A stretch of 64,000 nucleotides of DNA, from NCBI GenBank assembly GCA_963789825.1, contig CAWBME010000005.1:281231-345230 (forward strand), in the 5' to 3' direction. Below are positions 1-10,393 of this stretch, piece after piece. The number at the start of each line of letters is the position of its first letter. The stretch's first letter is position 1. A program made the position numbers and the translations under genes. This DNA is from PFL42 sp963789825. GTDB lineage: Bacteria > Chloroflexota > Anaerolineae > Anaerolineales > E44-bin32. A model generated the notes under the pieces. The model was not told the origin of the DNA. It did no database searches and was given only the letters and a program-made list of their open reading frames with translations.

Positions 1-308
1 CGCTCGGCCGCCGGAAGGCGCAGCAGGAAGCAGACGGGAGACGCAGGTTCCCGCGGCAGGCGCCACGCGCCAAGCGGAAGAACGGGGGTGGGGCGCGCCT
101 GGAATCCCACGAGTCCGGGGACTGGCAACCCCGGTCGCCCAGTCCTCATGGGCTCGGGAACAGCATCGAGCAGGGCGGGCCCTGCTCGATGGTGAATCTC
201 GGTCGGGCGGCGGGCTGGTATCCACCGATGCCCCACCTCGGCGCCCAGCCGCTGGGCTGGCGCGGATCCCGATGCTTCGTGCTCGGCTCGCCGGCTGACG
301 CCTTCCGG
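1..308. other. Non-coding stretch, no gene recognised
   Basis: GC-rich sequence downstream of the penicillin acylase stop codon. I see no reading frame with recognisable protein content, no tRNA and no strong terminator. It may hold the acylase 3' untranslated region or the edge of a neighbour outside the window. Confidence 0.4.
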
Positions 309-2735
309 TCAGGGGGTCAGCGTCAGGTGGTCGGCCGCAGAGGCTTCCACATCCGACCTGGCCCACAGCATCGGGTGCAACTGGATGTTGCGCCACAGGT
401 CGATCATGTCGTCGTAGTGCGGATGGAACGGATGCCCCGACTGCCCCGTGGTGTGCACCGAGACCGAACGCGCGAAGTCGGCCAGGTCGATGATCTGGCG
501 GTAGCTGGGAACCCAATTGACATCGAAGGGTTCGGCCAGGTCATAGCTGGTGGCGTTGAGCGTGTCGCCCAACCCGTCGACCTCGACCGGCCCGCGGTTG
601 AAGATGCGCTCAATCGGGGCGATGCCACTCTGCCCCAGGCTCTGGTTCTCGAAGGTCGCCCGGTGCAGGTCACCCCAGCGCCAGCCGGTCATGTCTTCGC
701 CCTGGCTTTCCATCAACTCGTCGACGGCGTCGGCCAGCGCCAGCAGCAGGATCATCTCCCGGTCCTCGACCTCCGGTGTGCGCCGGTCATCGAACCAGGC
801 CGAAGTCGGATCCTCGAGCAGGTTGAGCAGCGCCACCATACTCTGCTCGATGGCCTTCTCGAACAGCTTCTCGCCCATCTCGTCTTCGAAGACCCGTTGC
901 GCCAGGTGCAGGCGGAAGACCTCGAACAGTGCAGCGGCGCCGCTGTCGCGGGTGGCGTTCCCGTCCCAGGCGCGCAGCAGTCCAATCGCCTCGAACAGCG
1001 CCGGGTCCTCGGGGTTGAGCGCCAGCACGTAGGGCAGGACCTGGCGCGTCCAGGTTGAGAGGCTGTCGCCCTGCAGCAGCTGGATTTCGTCACGCGTCAG
1101 GCTGCTATCGTTGGCCAACGCCTCGTCGAGGCGCAGGGCGCGGTAGCCAGGATCCCAGTCCTTGGTGAGCAGATAGGGGTAGCTTTCGCCGACCACAGCA
1201 TTGTTGGCCGTGCTGATATACCCCTTCTCCGGGTTGAAGGAGGTAGGAAGCGAGTCGAAGGGGATGAACCCCGTCCATTCATGCTCACCCGTCCACCCTG
1301 GGACCGGCATCGTCCCGTTGCCGGAGGCGCGCTGCGGAATCCGTCCAGGCGCCTGGTAGCCGATGTTGCCGTCGACGTCGGCGTAGACGAAGTTCTGGCT
1401 GGCGATGTCCCAGTAGCGCAGTGCCTCGCGGAACTCCTCCCAGTTTCCGGCGCGGTCGATCCGCAATACGCTCGGGATCAAGCTGCTGGGCTGCAGTGCC
1501 GTCCACGAGAGCGCCAGCGGCTGCCAGCCGAAGTACCAGTCGTCCTCCGGCCCGCCCAGGACGTCGTTGATGATCGGGCCGTGGCGTGACTGGCGCACCA
1601 GGATGGTCACCGGCTCTTCCTCGCCGGCCACAGCGATCTCCTCGGTGATCAACTCCAGGTCTTGCCAGACGCCCTGATACTCGTACTGCATCGGATTGTC
1701 GGGATTCAAACGCTCGATGAACAGATCCTGGACATCCGGGCCGAGGTTGGTGAGACCCCAGGCGATACGCGCGTTGTGGCCGATGATTACCCCGGGAGCC
1801 CCGGCGAAGGAGGCGCCCACAAGGTCATAGCGGCATGCCGGGCCCGGCTCCGTGCAGTGCAGTCCGATTTCATACCAGATGGAGGGCATCTGGATGCCAA
1901 GATGGGGATCGTTGGCCAGGTAGGGCATGCCGGTGTCGGTTCGGCTGCCGGCGACCACCCAGCTGTTGCTGCCGATACCTGATCCACGGCCGAAGGCCAA
2001 CGGTCGGGAAGCTTGCTCGGGGATGGCGGCCAGGGTCGCGGGGTGAACAGCCTGACTGACGATCACCGGGTAGTCGGGGGGGTAGTCGGGATAGAAGACG
2101 CGTACGGCGTTGTCGCCAAGCGCCGCGGCCAGATGCGAGCGCAGCAGTTCATCGTCCATGTTGCCGCCCAGGTCCCAGGCCATCACCTTGGCCCAGGTGA
2201 GGGTGTTGAGCGGGGTCCAGGGCTCGGGCTCGAAGGAAACGCCTGTAAGCCCGAGCAGGACGAATTCCAGGCCAAGCTTGCCGCGGTTGGCCGAGACGTA
2301 GGCATTGACGCCGTCGGCGTAGGCCTGCAGGGCGTCGCGGTCCTCACCGGCGAGCGCCTCGAGCTCCTTGGCCGCGACGCGATGCCAGCCGAGGGTGCGG
2401 ATGAAGCGATCATTCTCAAGGGCGGAGGGGCCAAGGATCTCGGACAGGCGGCCAGCGCCGATACGGCGCCAGAACTCCATCTGCCAGAACCGTTCCTGCG
2501 CGTGAACAAAGCCCTGGGCGAAGAACAGGTCGTGCTCATTGGCAGCGTAGAGGTGTGGGATTCCCAGAGAGTCGCGGTAGACCTCGACCGTTTGCTGCAG
2601 CCCGGGCGCGGCCAGCGTGCCGCTGGTGGTCGGGAACTGTTGGCGGGCGGTCAGGTAACCCCCGACCAGCAGTCCGATCGCAAGCGCGAGCACAATGATG
2701 ATGAAGACAAGGATGACCTTGGCTGTGCGTGACAT
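309..2735 (-). CDS. Penicillin acylase family protein (Ntn hydrolase), membrane-anchored
   Basis: Predicted N-terminal nucleophile amidohydrolase of the penicillin/cephalosporin/acyl-homoserine-lactone acylase family. The 808-residue product starts with MSRTAKV and one hydrophobic segment (about residues 8-30), so it is an uncleaved anchor or signal peptide with the enzyme outside the membrane. Family hallmarks follow in order: the alpha-subunit motif VYRDSLGIPHLYA, FAQGFVHAQERFWQMEFWRR, then the processing site GIGSNSWVVAG, where the Ser before Asn-Ser-Trp (about residue 256) would become the beta-subunit N-terminus and nucleophile. The start at 2735 was chosen over an in-frame ATG 11 codons upstream because GGAGGGG lies about six bases before it. 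Length is usual for the family. Substrate unknown: antibiotic amides, N-acyl-homoserine lactones and acyl amino acids are all possible. Confidence 0.9.
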   Translation of the reverse strand: MSRTAKVILVFIIIVLALAIGLLVGGYLTARQQFPTTSGTLAAPGLQQTVEVYRDSLGIPHLYAANEHDLFFAQGFVHAQERFWQMEFWRRIGAGRLSEILGPSALENDRFIRTLGWHRVAAKELEALAGEDRDALQAYADGVNAYVSANRGKLGLEFVLLGLTGVSFEPEPWTPLNTLTWAKVMAWDLGGNMDDELLRSHLAAALGDNAVRVFYPDYPPDYPVIVSQAVHPATLAAIPEQASRPLAFGRGSGIGSNSWVVAGSRTDTGMPYLANDPHLGIQMPSIWYEIGLHCTEPGPACRYDLVGASFAGAPGVIIGHNARIAWGLTNLGPDVQDLFIERLNPDNPMQYEYQGVWQDLELITEEIAVAGEEEPVTILVRQSRHGPIINDVLGGPEDDWYFGWQPLALSWTALQPSSLIPSVLRIDRAGNWEEFREALRYWDIASQNFVYADVDGNIGYQAPGRIPQRASGNGTMPVPGWTGEHEWTGFIPFDSLPTSFNPEKGYISTANNAVVGESYPYLLTKDWDPGYRALRLDEALANDSSLTRDEIQLLQGDSLSTWTRQVLPYVLALNPEDPALFEAIGLLRAWDGNATRDSGAAALFEVFRLHLAQRVFEDEMGEKLFEKAIEQSMVALLNLLEDPTSAWFDDRRTPEVEDREMILLLALADAVDELMESQGEDMTGWRWGDLHRATFENQSLGQSGIAPIERIFNRGPVEVDGLGDTLNATSYDLAEPFDVNWVPSYRQIIDLADFARSVSVHTTGQSGHPFHPHYDDMIDLWRNIQLHPMLWARSDVEASAADHLTLTP

Positions 2736-2758
2736 CGTCCCCTCCGAGCGTGAGATGG

Positions 2759-2787
2759 GTTGTAGCATGCCGGAGAGGCGAAGTCAA
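2759..2787 (-). promoter_or_regulatory. Sigma70-type promoter of the penicillin acylase gene
   Basis: On the minus strand TTGACT (2787-2782) and TACAAC (2764-2759) are separated by 17 bases, placing a start of transcription near 2752 and a short leader before the ATG at 2735. Prediction from sequence only. Confidence 0.5.
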
Positions 2788-2869
2788 CACGCATAAGCTG
2801 CGGAAACTTGACCTGGGAGGCCAGAGGCATTGGATTCGGAGCCGGTGGAGCGGATCCCCCGCCTGGAAT

Positions 2870-2982
2870 TGTCATCCCGAGGCTGGTCTTCGGCCGAGGG
2901 ATCTGCTTGTGCGGTCGGCGAGGGCCAAGCAGATCCCTCGCTGCCCCTCCGCTGCGCTGCGGGGCGGGCGCTCGGGATGACA
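2870..2982. repeat. Palindromic intergenic element (REP/BIME-like)
   Basis: Outer arms TGTCATCCCGA (2870-2880) and TCGGGATGACA (2972-2982) are perfect reverse complements. Inside lies a second perfect 15-base inverted repeat, CGAGGGATCTGCTTG (2895-2909) against CAAGCAGATCCCTCG (2926-2940). The transcript of either strand would fold into a long branched hairpin. Elements built on GTCATCCCGAG...GAGGGATCT are common between genes in several bacterial groups. Lies in the divergent gap between the acylase and gyrA. Confidence 0.75.
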
Positions 2983-3265
2983 CAAACCCCATGTCACCGT
3001 GGCGGGGGGCGCTCGGGATGACACAAACCCCATGTCACCGTCGCAGGGCGGGCGCTCGGGATGACACAAACTCCATGTCACCGCTGGCGGGGCGGGCGCT
3101 CGGGATGACACAAACCCCATGTCACCGCCGCAGGGCGGGCGCTCGGGATGACACAATCGCCAGGTCACCGTGGCGGAGCGGACGCTCGGGATGACAGAGG
3201 GTGCTGCGCTCGGGGTGACAGCGGGGGTGCGCTCGGGATGGCGGCGAGGTGACATGCTCGGGGGA
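2971..3265. repeat. Degenerate tandem repeat array, 43-bp then about 24-bp period
   Basis: The core CTCGGGATGACA or a close variant starts at 2971, 3012, 3055, 3099, 3142, 3185, 3209, 3232 and 3257. Spacing is 41-44 bases for the first six copies and 23-25 for the rest, so the unit shrinks by roughly half. Full units carry TGACA-9-TGTCA and can each form a small hairpin. The first copy is the right arm of the adjacent palindrome, so the array seems to have grown from it. There are no unique spacers, so it is not CRISPR. Confidence 0.8.
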
Positions 3266-3342
3266 CAAGGGCACGCTGTGCTTGGGAGGGCCGAAGGAAG
3301 CGGAGATGTCCGCCAACGTACCCCGAATCCCGGTCCCCGGGG

Positions 3343-3348
3343 TATAAT
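3343..3348 (+). promoter_or_regulatory. Probable -10 element upstream of gyrA
   Basis: A perfect TATAAT lies 52 bases before the gyrA ATG in GGGGTATAATTCC. No good -35 hexamer is visible 16-18 bases upstream, so the promoter call rests on the -10 match and its position. Confidence 0.45.
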
Positions 3349-3400
3349 TCCATTTCGGCCGCGGTCCCCCCGAGTCCCGCACAACGAGTTGACATAAGAG

Positions 3401-5883
3401 ATGGAAATCGGCACTGTCCAACAGGTCGATATCGACGAGCAGATGCGTGGGGCGTACCTCGACTACGCCATGAGCGTGATCGTGGCGCGCGCCCTGCCGG
3501 ACGCCCGCGACGGCCTCAAGCCGGTTCACCGCCGCATCCTGTACGCCATGCACGACATGGGGATCCGCTCGAACACGCCCCACCGCAAGTCGGCCCGCAT
3601 CGTGGGCGAGGTGCTCGGCAAGTACCACCCGCATGGGGACGTGGCGGTGTACGACACCATGGCCCGCCTGGCGCAGGACTTCTCGATGCGCTACCTGCTG
3701 ATCGACGGCCAGGGCAATTTCGGCTCGATCGATGGCGACCCGCCGGCGGCCATGCGTTACACCGAGGCCCGCCTCAATCGCCAGGCGGAAGAATTGCTGC
3801 TCGATATCGACAAGGAGACGGTTGATTTCGTCGACAATTTCGACGCCTCCCTGCAGGAGCCGACGGTGCTGCCCGCCCGCCTGCCCAATCTACTGCTCAA
3901 CGGAACCACGGGCATCGCCGTCGGAATGGCCACCAACATCCCGCCGCACAACTTGCGCGAGCTGGCCAGCGCCATTCGCTTCCTGGTCGATGAATACGAG
4001 CGGATGGACGAGATCGGCGTCGAAGACCTGATGCGGCATGTGCCCGGGCCGGACTTTCCCACCGGCGGCACGATCATCGGCATCGAGGGCATCAAGCAGG
4101 CCTACAGCACCGGCAAGGGGCGCCTGGTCTTGCGAGCCACTGCCCACATCGAGGAGATGTCGGGCGGCCGCCACCGCATCGTGATCACCGAAATCCCCTA
4201 CCAGATCAACAAGACCGGGCTGATCGAACGGATTGCCGAGCTGGCGCGCGATGGCAGGCTCGACGACATCTCGGATCTGCGGGATGAGTTCGATCGGCGT
4301 GGCATGAGCCTGATCGTCGAGCTGCGTCGCGGAGCGCAGCCGAAGAAGGTCCTGAACAAGCTTTTCAAGTACACCCCGCTGCAGACGACCTACGGCGTGC
4401 AGATGCTGGCCCTGGTCGACGGCGAGCCGCGGGTGCTTTCGCTCAAGCGCGCCCTGCAGGTCTACATCGAGCACCGCCGGGCGGTGATCACCCGCCGCTC
4501 GCAGTTTGAACTTAGGAAGGCCCAGGCCCGGGCCCACATCCTGGATGGCCTGCTGATCGCCCTGGCCAACATCGACGCCGTCATCGAGACCATCCGCAAG
4601 TCGAAGGACAGCGAAGCCGCCAAGGCCCGCCTGATGGAGCGCTTCTCGCTCAGCGAGCTCCAGGCGGTGGCCATCCTCGACATGCAGCTGCGCCGTCTGG
4701 CGGCGCTCGAGCGCGAGAAGATCGAGACGCGAACACAAAGAAGTTCTCAAGCGCATCGCCCAGCTGGAGGACCTGCTGGCGCATCCCAAGAAGCTACTGG
4801 GGGTCATCAAGGAAGACCTGAGCCAGGTGGAGGCTAGCCTACGGCGACGATCGCCGCTCGAAGATCGCCATCGACGCCTCGGAGGAGCTGCGCGAGGAAG
4901 ACCTGGTGGCCGACGAGGCGGTGCTGGTCAGCATCACCGAGCGCGGCTACGTCAAGCGGGTGGCGGCGACGGCCTATCGACGCCAAGGCCGTGGCGGGCG
5001 CGGTGTCATGGGTCACTCGATGCGCGGCGAAGATGAAGTGATGATGCTCTTCCCGGCGCGCTCGCTCGATACGGTGCTGTTCTTCTCCGATCGCGGCAAG
5101 GTGTACTCGGAGAAGGCCTACCAGATCCCGGACGCCAGCCGGACGGACCGCGGCGTGTCAATGGTCAACATCCTGGCGGTCGAGGCGGACGAGACGATCA
5201 CCGCCACGGTGACCGTGCCCAACTTCGAGAGCGCCAACTACTGCACCATGGTCACGCGCAAGGGCAAGATCAAGCGCGTGCAGCTCTCCGAGTTCGCCGC
5301 CGTCCGGCCGTCGGGGTTGATCGCCATCTCGCTCGACAAGGGCGACGAACTCGGCTGGGTCAGGCTGACCAGCGGCAAGAACGAGATCATCCTGGTCACC
5401 GAGGCCGGCCAGGCGCTGCGCTTCCACGAGAAACTGGTGCGCCCGATGGGGCGCCCGGCTGCCGGCATGCGCGCCATCGCCCTGCGCGCCAAGGATCAGG
5501 TGGCCAGCATGGACGTTGTCGAGGCCAAGGGGGATTTGCTGGTTGTGACCAAGAAAGGCTATGGCAAGCGCACGCCCCTCAAGGAGTACACCCCCAAGGG
5601 ACGGGCTACCAGCGGCGTGCTGACGCTGAGCAAAGAGAAGATGAGCCTCACCGGGCGGATCGCCGCCGCGCGTGTGGTGCACGCCGAGGACGACCTGACG
5701 ATCATCTCCAGCGGCGGGATCATGCTGCGCACCAAGGTCGGCCAGGTGAAGCAGGCCGGGCGGGCGACGATGGGCGTGCGCGTGGTCGACCTGAAGGACA
5801 AGGACGAGGTGGGCTCGGTGGCCATCATCTCGGCCAAGGACCTCGAAGCGGCGGGGGTCGAGCAGAACGGGGCCGGCGGCTGA
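3401..5883 (+). CDS. gyrA: DNA gyrase subunit A (two frame breaks)
   Basis: Type IIA topoisomerase breakage-reunion subunit, introducing negative supercoils with GyrB (not in this window). The N-terminal winged-helix region contains YHPHGD and the catalytic Tyr at about residue 120 in AMRYTEARL. The C-terminal half carries the GyrA-box-like QGRGGRG, which separates gyrase from topoisomerase IV. Frame is lost near 4728 and again near 4847. The short middle segment still reads as gyrase (EHKEVLKRIAQLEDLL...), so two one-base gains are inferred and the restored length, about 827 residues, is normal. The position equivalent to E. coli Ser83 is Val (GDVAVYD). Start: ATG following AAGAG. Confidence 0.93.
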
Positions 5884-6182
5884 CGGGGCGAGCCCGGTCT
5901 GGTTTGCCCGCTCGTCCGGGGCTTGGGGGAGTGGCCCCGCACACCCGAGTCCCTGCCAGTCCCAGATGCCTACACCCACGCTAGAGTGCCCCATCCGTTT
6001 GTGACGTCCATCACGAGGAGCGGGTGACATCCTTCTCTCCCCTTCGGCACATGCCCAAGCGATAATCCCAGAGAATAGTGGTATTCGCTTATGCGGATGA
6101 AAGCTGGTCCCTGAGCACGGGTGGGCGGCTTCATGAGCCGCCGCATCTGCCAGCGAAGTTCCGCCTCAAGGGAGACAAGCGC

Positions 6183-7642
6183 ATGCGACGTCGCTACGTG
6201 TGGATCCTGGGGCTTGCCGTCACCCTGGCGTTGATCCTCATCCCGATCGCCATCTTCTTCCCCCGCGCGGAGCCGGCGCGCGATGACCCGGCGGCAGCGC
6301 TCACGGTGCGCAAGCCGCCGACCGACCATCAGCCGCTGATGACCGGCCCTTACACCACCGGCGAAGACGTGACGCGCGCCTGCCTGGAATGCCATGCCGA
6401 CGAAGCCGACGAAGTGATGCAGACCGTTCATTGGACCTGGGAGAGCAAGCCCTACCCGATTCCCGGCCACGATGAGCTGGTGACGATCGGCAAGAAGAAC
6501 AGCCTCAACAACTTCTGCATCGGCATCCAGTCCAACTGGGCCGGATGCACCTCCTGCCACGCCGGCTACGGCTGGGAAGATGCCGACTTCGACTTCGGCG
6601 ACAGCGAGAAGGTCGACTGCCTGGTGTGCCATGACAACACCGGCACCTACCTGAAGGGACAGGCAGGACTGCCGGCTGAGGGCGTCGACCTGGCCTACGT
6701 GGCGCAGAGCGTCACCTGCCCGACCCGGGAGAACTGCGGCTCGTGCCACTTCTCCGGGGGCGGCGGCAACGCCGTCAAACACGGCGACCTCGATCAGCAC
6801 CTGATCTACCCGACCGAGAACCTGGACGTGCACATGGGCGGCCAGGACATGCTGTGCACCGACTGCCACCAGACCGAGGATCACCAGATCCGCGGCCGGG
6901 CGATCTCGGTCAGCTTCGACCAGGAGAACCAGGCGCATGTGCACGGATTGCCACAGCCAGGCGCCGCATGAGGACGACCGCATCAACACCCACCTGGCCA
7001 GCGTCGCTTGCCAGACCTGCCACGTCCCGGCTGGCGGCACAGGCGATCCGACCAAGATGACCTGGGACTGGTCGACCGCCGGACAAGATCGGCCGGAGGA
7101 CGAGCACGAGTATCTGAAGATCAAGGGCTCGTTCTTCTACGAAGAGCGACTTCACGCCGGAGTACTTACTGGTACAACGGCATCTCCGATCGCTATATCC
7201 TGGGAGATACGTTTGATCCAAGTCAGCCGCTCAACATGAACCCGCTGGCCGGCGATATCAATGACCCGGACGCCCGCATCTTCCCCTTCAAGGTGCATCG
7301 GGCCAAGCAGCCGTACGACACGCGTCTACAACTACCTGCTCCAGCCCAAGACCTTCGGCGAGGGCGGGTTCTGGACGGAGTTCGACTGGGACCAGGCGCT
7401 CCGGATGGGCTCCGAGGCCGTCGGCCTACCCTTCAGTGGGGAGTACGGCTTCGCCGAGACCGAGATGTACTGGCCGCTGACGCACACCGTCGCACCGGCC
7501 GGACAAGGCACTGCTGTGCGCCGACTGCCATTCACCGGAGGGGCGGCTCGACTGGCAGGCGCTCGGCTATCCCGGTGACCCGATGGAATGGGGCGTGCGG
7601 AGTCCGGCCGCTCCAGGCGAGACCGCGCAGGTGACACCATGA
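6183..7642 (+). CDS. Octaheme c-type cytochrome, tetrathionate reductase (OTR) family, five frame breaks
   Basis: Exported multiheme cytochrome with one N-terminal hydrophobic anchor (residues about 5-26). Read through the breaks it has exactly eight CXXCH sites: CLECH, CTSCH, CLVCH, CGSCH, CTDCH, CTDCH, CQTCH, CADCH. The stretch GKKNSLNNFCIGIQSNWAGC and the block CGSCHFSGGGGNAVKHGDLD are typical of OTR. Purified OTR reduces tetrathionate, nitrite and hydroxylamine; the physiological role is unsettled. Frame changes near 6938, 7147, 7166, 7320 and 7495 are each a gain of one base, with OTR-like protein on both sides, so the gene is probably intact in the organism. ATG with GGGAG upstream. The stop overlaps the next start (ATGA), marking the first gene of an operon with the cytochrome b fusion and YeeE/YedE genes. 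Confidence 0.85.
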
Positions 7643-10393
7643 TCTTGCGCGGCAGGCTCCTCCATCCGATCTTCGGCGTGCTCGTCTTCGTCGGGCTGCT
7701 GCTGATCGTCGGCGGCCTCCAGGCGTTGGACGCCTCCGCTGCGCTGAGCTTCAAGCCCGCCGCAGCAGACCTCTCCCCTTCACCCCGATGTGGCGCTGTT
7801 GGATGCGGATGGCGTGAATGTGTTGGAGAGCGGCAAGCCCGTCTCCACGATGCGCACCTGTGGCGAGTGCCACGACACCGAGTTCATCGCCGCCCATTCC
7901 GGCCATTCGCAGGCTGGCCTCGATAGCTTGGCGCCCGCCGGGGAAACCTCGACCGGGCGTCCCTGGGACATGAGCGAGGGGATCTTCGGGAAGTGGGACC
8001 CGATGGTCTATCGCGTGCTGTCCGAGAGCGGCGGCGCGGAGCTCGACCTAGGGACGGCCGGCTGGGTCCAGACCATCGGGGCCCGCCACGTCGGCGGGGG
8101 GCCGGCGGCGCTCAGCCGCGACGGCACGCCCCTGCAGGAACTGCCAGTCCGCTCCGACGATCCCGAAACCAGCTGGCTCGACCCCGAAAGCGGACAGGTG
8201 CGGGCTTGGGATTGGGAGCAGTCCGGCGTCGTCGAGATGAATTGCTTCCTGTGCCATACGGCCGAGCCCGACAATGCGGCGCGCATCGAGGCCCTGCAGC
8301 AGGGTTCCTTCGGCTGGGCCAACACGGCCACGCTGCTGGCAACCGGCCTGGTCGACCGCACAGGCGATACCTATCGCTGGAACCCATCGGCCTTCGCCGA
8401 AGACGGGACGGTCACCGCCGCCCAGCTGGCGATCCAGGACCCGGTCAACGAGAACTGCGGTCAGTGCCACGGGCTGGTGCACGATGAGGGCGACGACCCG
8501 ATTGTAGCGGTCAGTTGCGACCCGGCGATTCGCCGCACGGTGACCACCGGCCAGATCATCGCCCCCGAGCGGCTCTCTGACTCGGGGATGAACCTGGTCG
8601 GCAAGGAAGACCTAACCCGGCCGTGGGACATCCATGCCGAGCGCCGGGTGGAGTGCACCGACTGCCACTACTCGCTCAACAACCCGGTCTACTTCCAGGA
8701 GGCCGAGAGCGCCCGCCCGGAGCACCTGACCTTCGACCCGCGCCGTCTCGAACTGGGTGAGTACCTGTACCAGCCGTTGCACGATCTGGCGCGTGGGCCA
8801 AGCCTCAGCGATCCAGTGACGCCGGAACAGGCCGGCTCGATGCGCCGCTGCGACTCTTGTCACAGCATCGAGTCCACCCATGACTGGTTGCCCTACAAGG
8901 ACCGCCACCTGGCAGCCTTGAGCTGCGAGACCTGCCACGTGCCGGATATGTACTCCAACGCCGCCCGGCAGGTCGACTGGACCGTGCTGCGCCCTGACAG
9001 CTTCGCCCGCGGCATCTGCCGTGGCACAGACACCACAGTTGGCGGACAGCCGGTCATCACCGGCTTCCAGCCGGTGTGGATGCCGCGCCAGGAACCGGAT
9101 GGCAGCGCCCCGCTGACCCCCTACAACCTGGTGACGACCTGGTTCTGGGTTGCCGGCGATCCTGAGCAGCCGGTTCGCCTGACCGAACTGGAGGGCGCCT
9201 GGTTCGTGGGCGATGCCTATGCCCCGGAAGTGATTGCCGCCCTGGATGCGGATGGGGACGGAGCGCTGGCGGACGTGGAACTGCAGCTGGACACGCCGGA
9301 GAAGGTGGAGCTGATCGCCGGTCGCCTGGCGGCACTCGGGGTGGAGAACCCGCGGATCACCGGCGAGATCCAACCCTTCGGCATTCACCACACCATCGCC
9401 AGCGATGAGTGGGCGATCCAGGACTGCCAGGACTGCCACAGTGACCAGTCACGCCTCACCCAGTCCTTCGACCTCGCCGCGTACGTGCCTCCCGGCGCCG
9501 AAGCGGCGTTTGTTGGCGGTTCGACCGCCATCACCTCGGGCGAGATCGTGGCCGCCTCCGACGGCGGGTTGGTGTATCAGCCCGACACCGGGTCGCGCCA
9601 GTTGTATGTTCTGGGACACGACCGTGCCGAGTGGGTCGACTGGCTGGGCGGGCTGCTCTTCGTCGGTGTGCTGATCGGGATCGTGATCCATGGCGGCTTG
9701 CGCGTGGTTTCGGCGATGCGCCACCGCGGGGCTGCCGCCGAACCGGCCACCGAGACCGTGCGCATGTACGGTGTCTACGAACGCCTGTGGCACTGGCTTC
9801 AGACCTTCGCCATCGTGGCGCTGCTCTTCACCGGCCTGGTGATCCACCGTCCCGACAGCTTCGGCATGTTCAGCTTCCGCGGCGTTGTTCTGGTCCACAA
9901 CATCCTGGCGGCGATCCTGGTGGTGAACGCCGGCCTGTCGCTCTTCTATCACCTGACCAGCGGGGAGATCCGCCAGTTCGTCCCGCGCCCGGTCGGCTTC
10001 TTTGACCAGGCCATGCTGCAGGCCAAGTACTACCTGAAGGGCATCTTCCGCAATGAACCGCATCCGTTCGAGAAGACGCCGGGCAGGAAGCTCAACCCGC
10101 TGCAGCAGGTGACCTACTTCGGGATCCTCAACGTACTGCTGCCGCTGATGATCCTGACCGGCATCCTGATGTGGGGCGCGCAACGCTGGCCGGAGTACTC
10201 GGCCTTGATCGGCGGACTAACCGTCCTCGGCCCGGTGCACGCCGGCGTCGCCTGGATGCTGGCGGCTTTCATTGTCGGGCACGTCTATCTGACCACCACT
10301 GGGCCCAAGCCCTTGAGCAGCCTGCAGGGAATGATGTTCGGCACAGAGGCAGTCGAGAAGGGTCCTCTGGAGACCCAGGGAGGGAAGGCATGA
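7639..10393 (+). CDS. Multiheme cytochrome c / cytochrome b fusion protein (one frame break)
   Basis: Quinone-linked electron-transfer protein, probably the membrane partner of the upstream octaheme cytochrome. An N-terminal anchor (MILRGRLLHPIFGVLV) is followed by a long periplasmic part with seven CXXCH sites (CGECH, CFLCH, CGQCH, CTDCH, CDSCH, CETCH, CQDCH), then one membrane span and a four-helix cytochrome b561/formate dehydrogenase gamma-like domain starting at MYGVYERLWHWLQ, with haem-ligand His in the helices. A DADGDGALADVE loop resembles an EF-hand calcium site. One base is gained near 7776; the frame before it carries the anchor and the frame after it the haem domain. Starts inside the OTR stop (ATGA) with AGGTGA upstream, and ends in an ATGA overlap with the next gene. 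Confidence 0.82.

Noticed and set aside
189..1058. Plus-strand open frame opposite the penicillin acylase
   Set aside because: It is an antisense shadow of a gene with clear catalytic motifs. Its own sequence has no recognisable domain.
2971..3265. CRISPR array
   Set aside because: Repeats are adjacent and degenerate with no unique spacers, and no cas genes are present.
3389..3394. TTGACA just before the gyrA start as a -35 box
   Set aside because: No -10 box follows before the coding region; a TATAAT upstream at 3343 fits better.
6183..7642. Octaheme cytochrome as a decayed pseudogene
   Set aside because: All eight haem motifs and the start and stop couplings are intact once five one-base gains are removed, and the same lesion type occurs in essential genes such as gyrA, dnaB and prfA.
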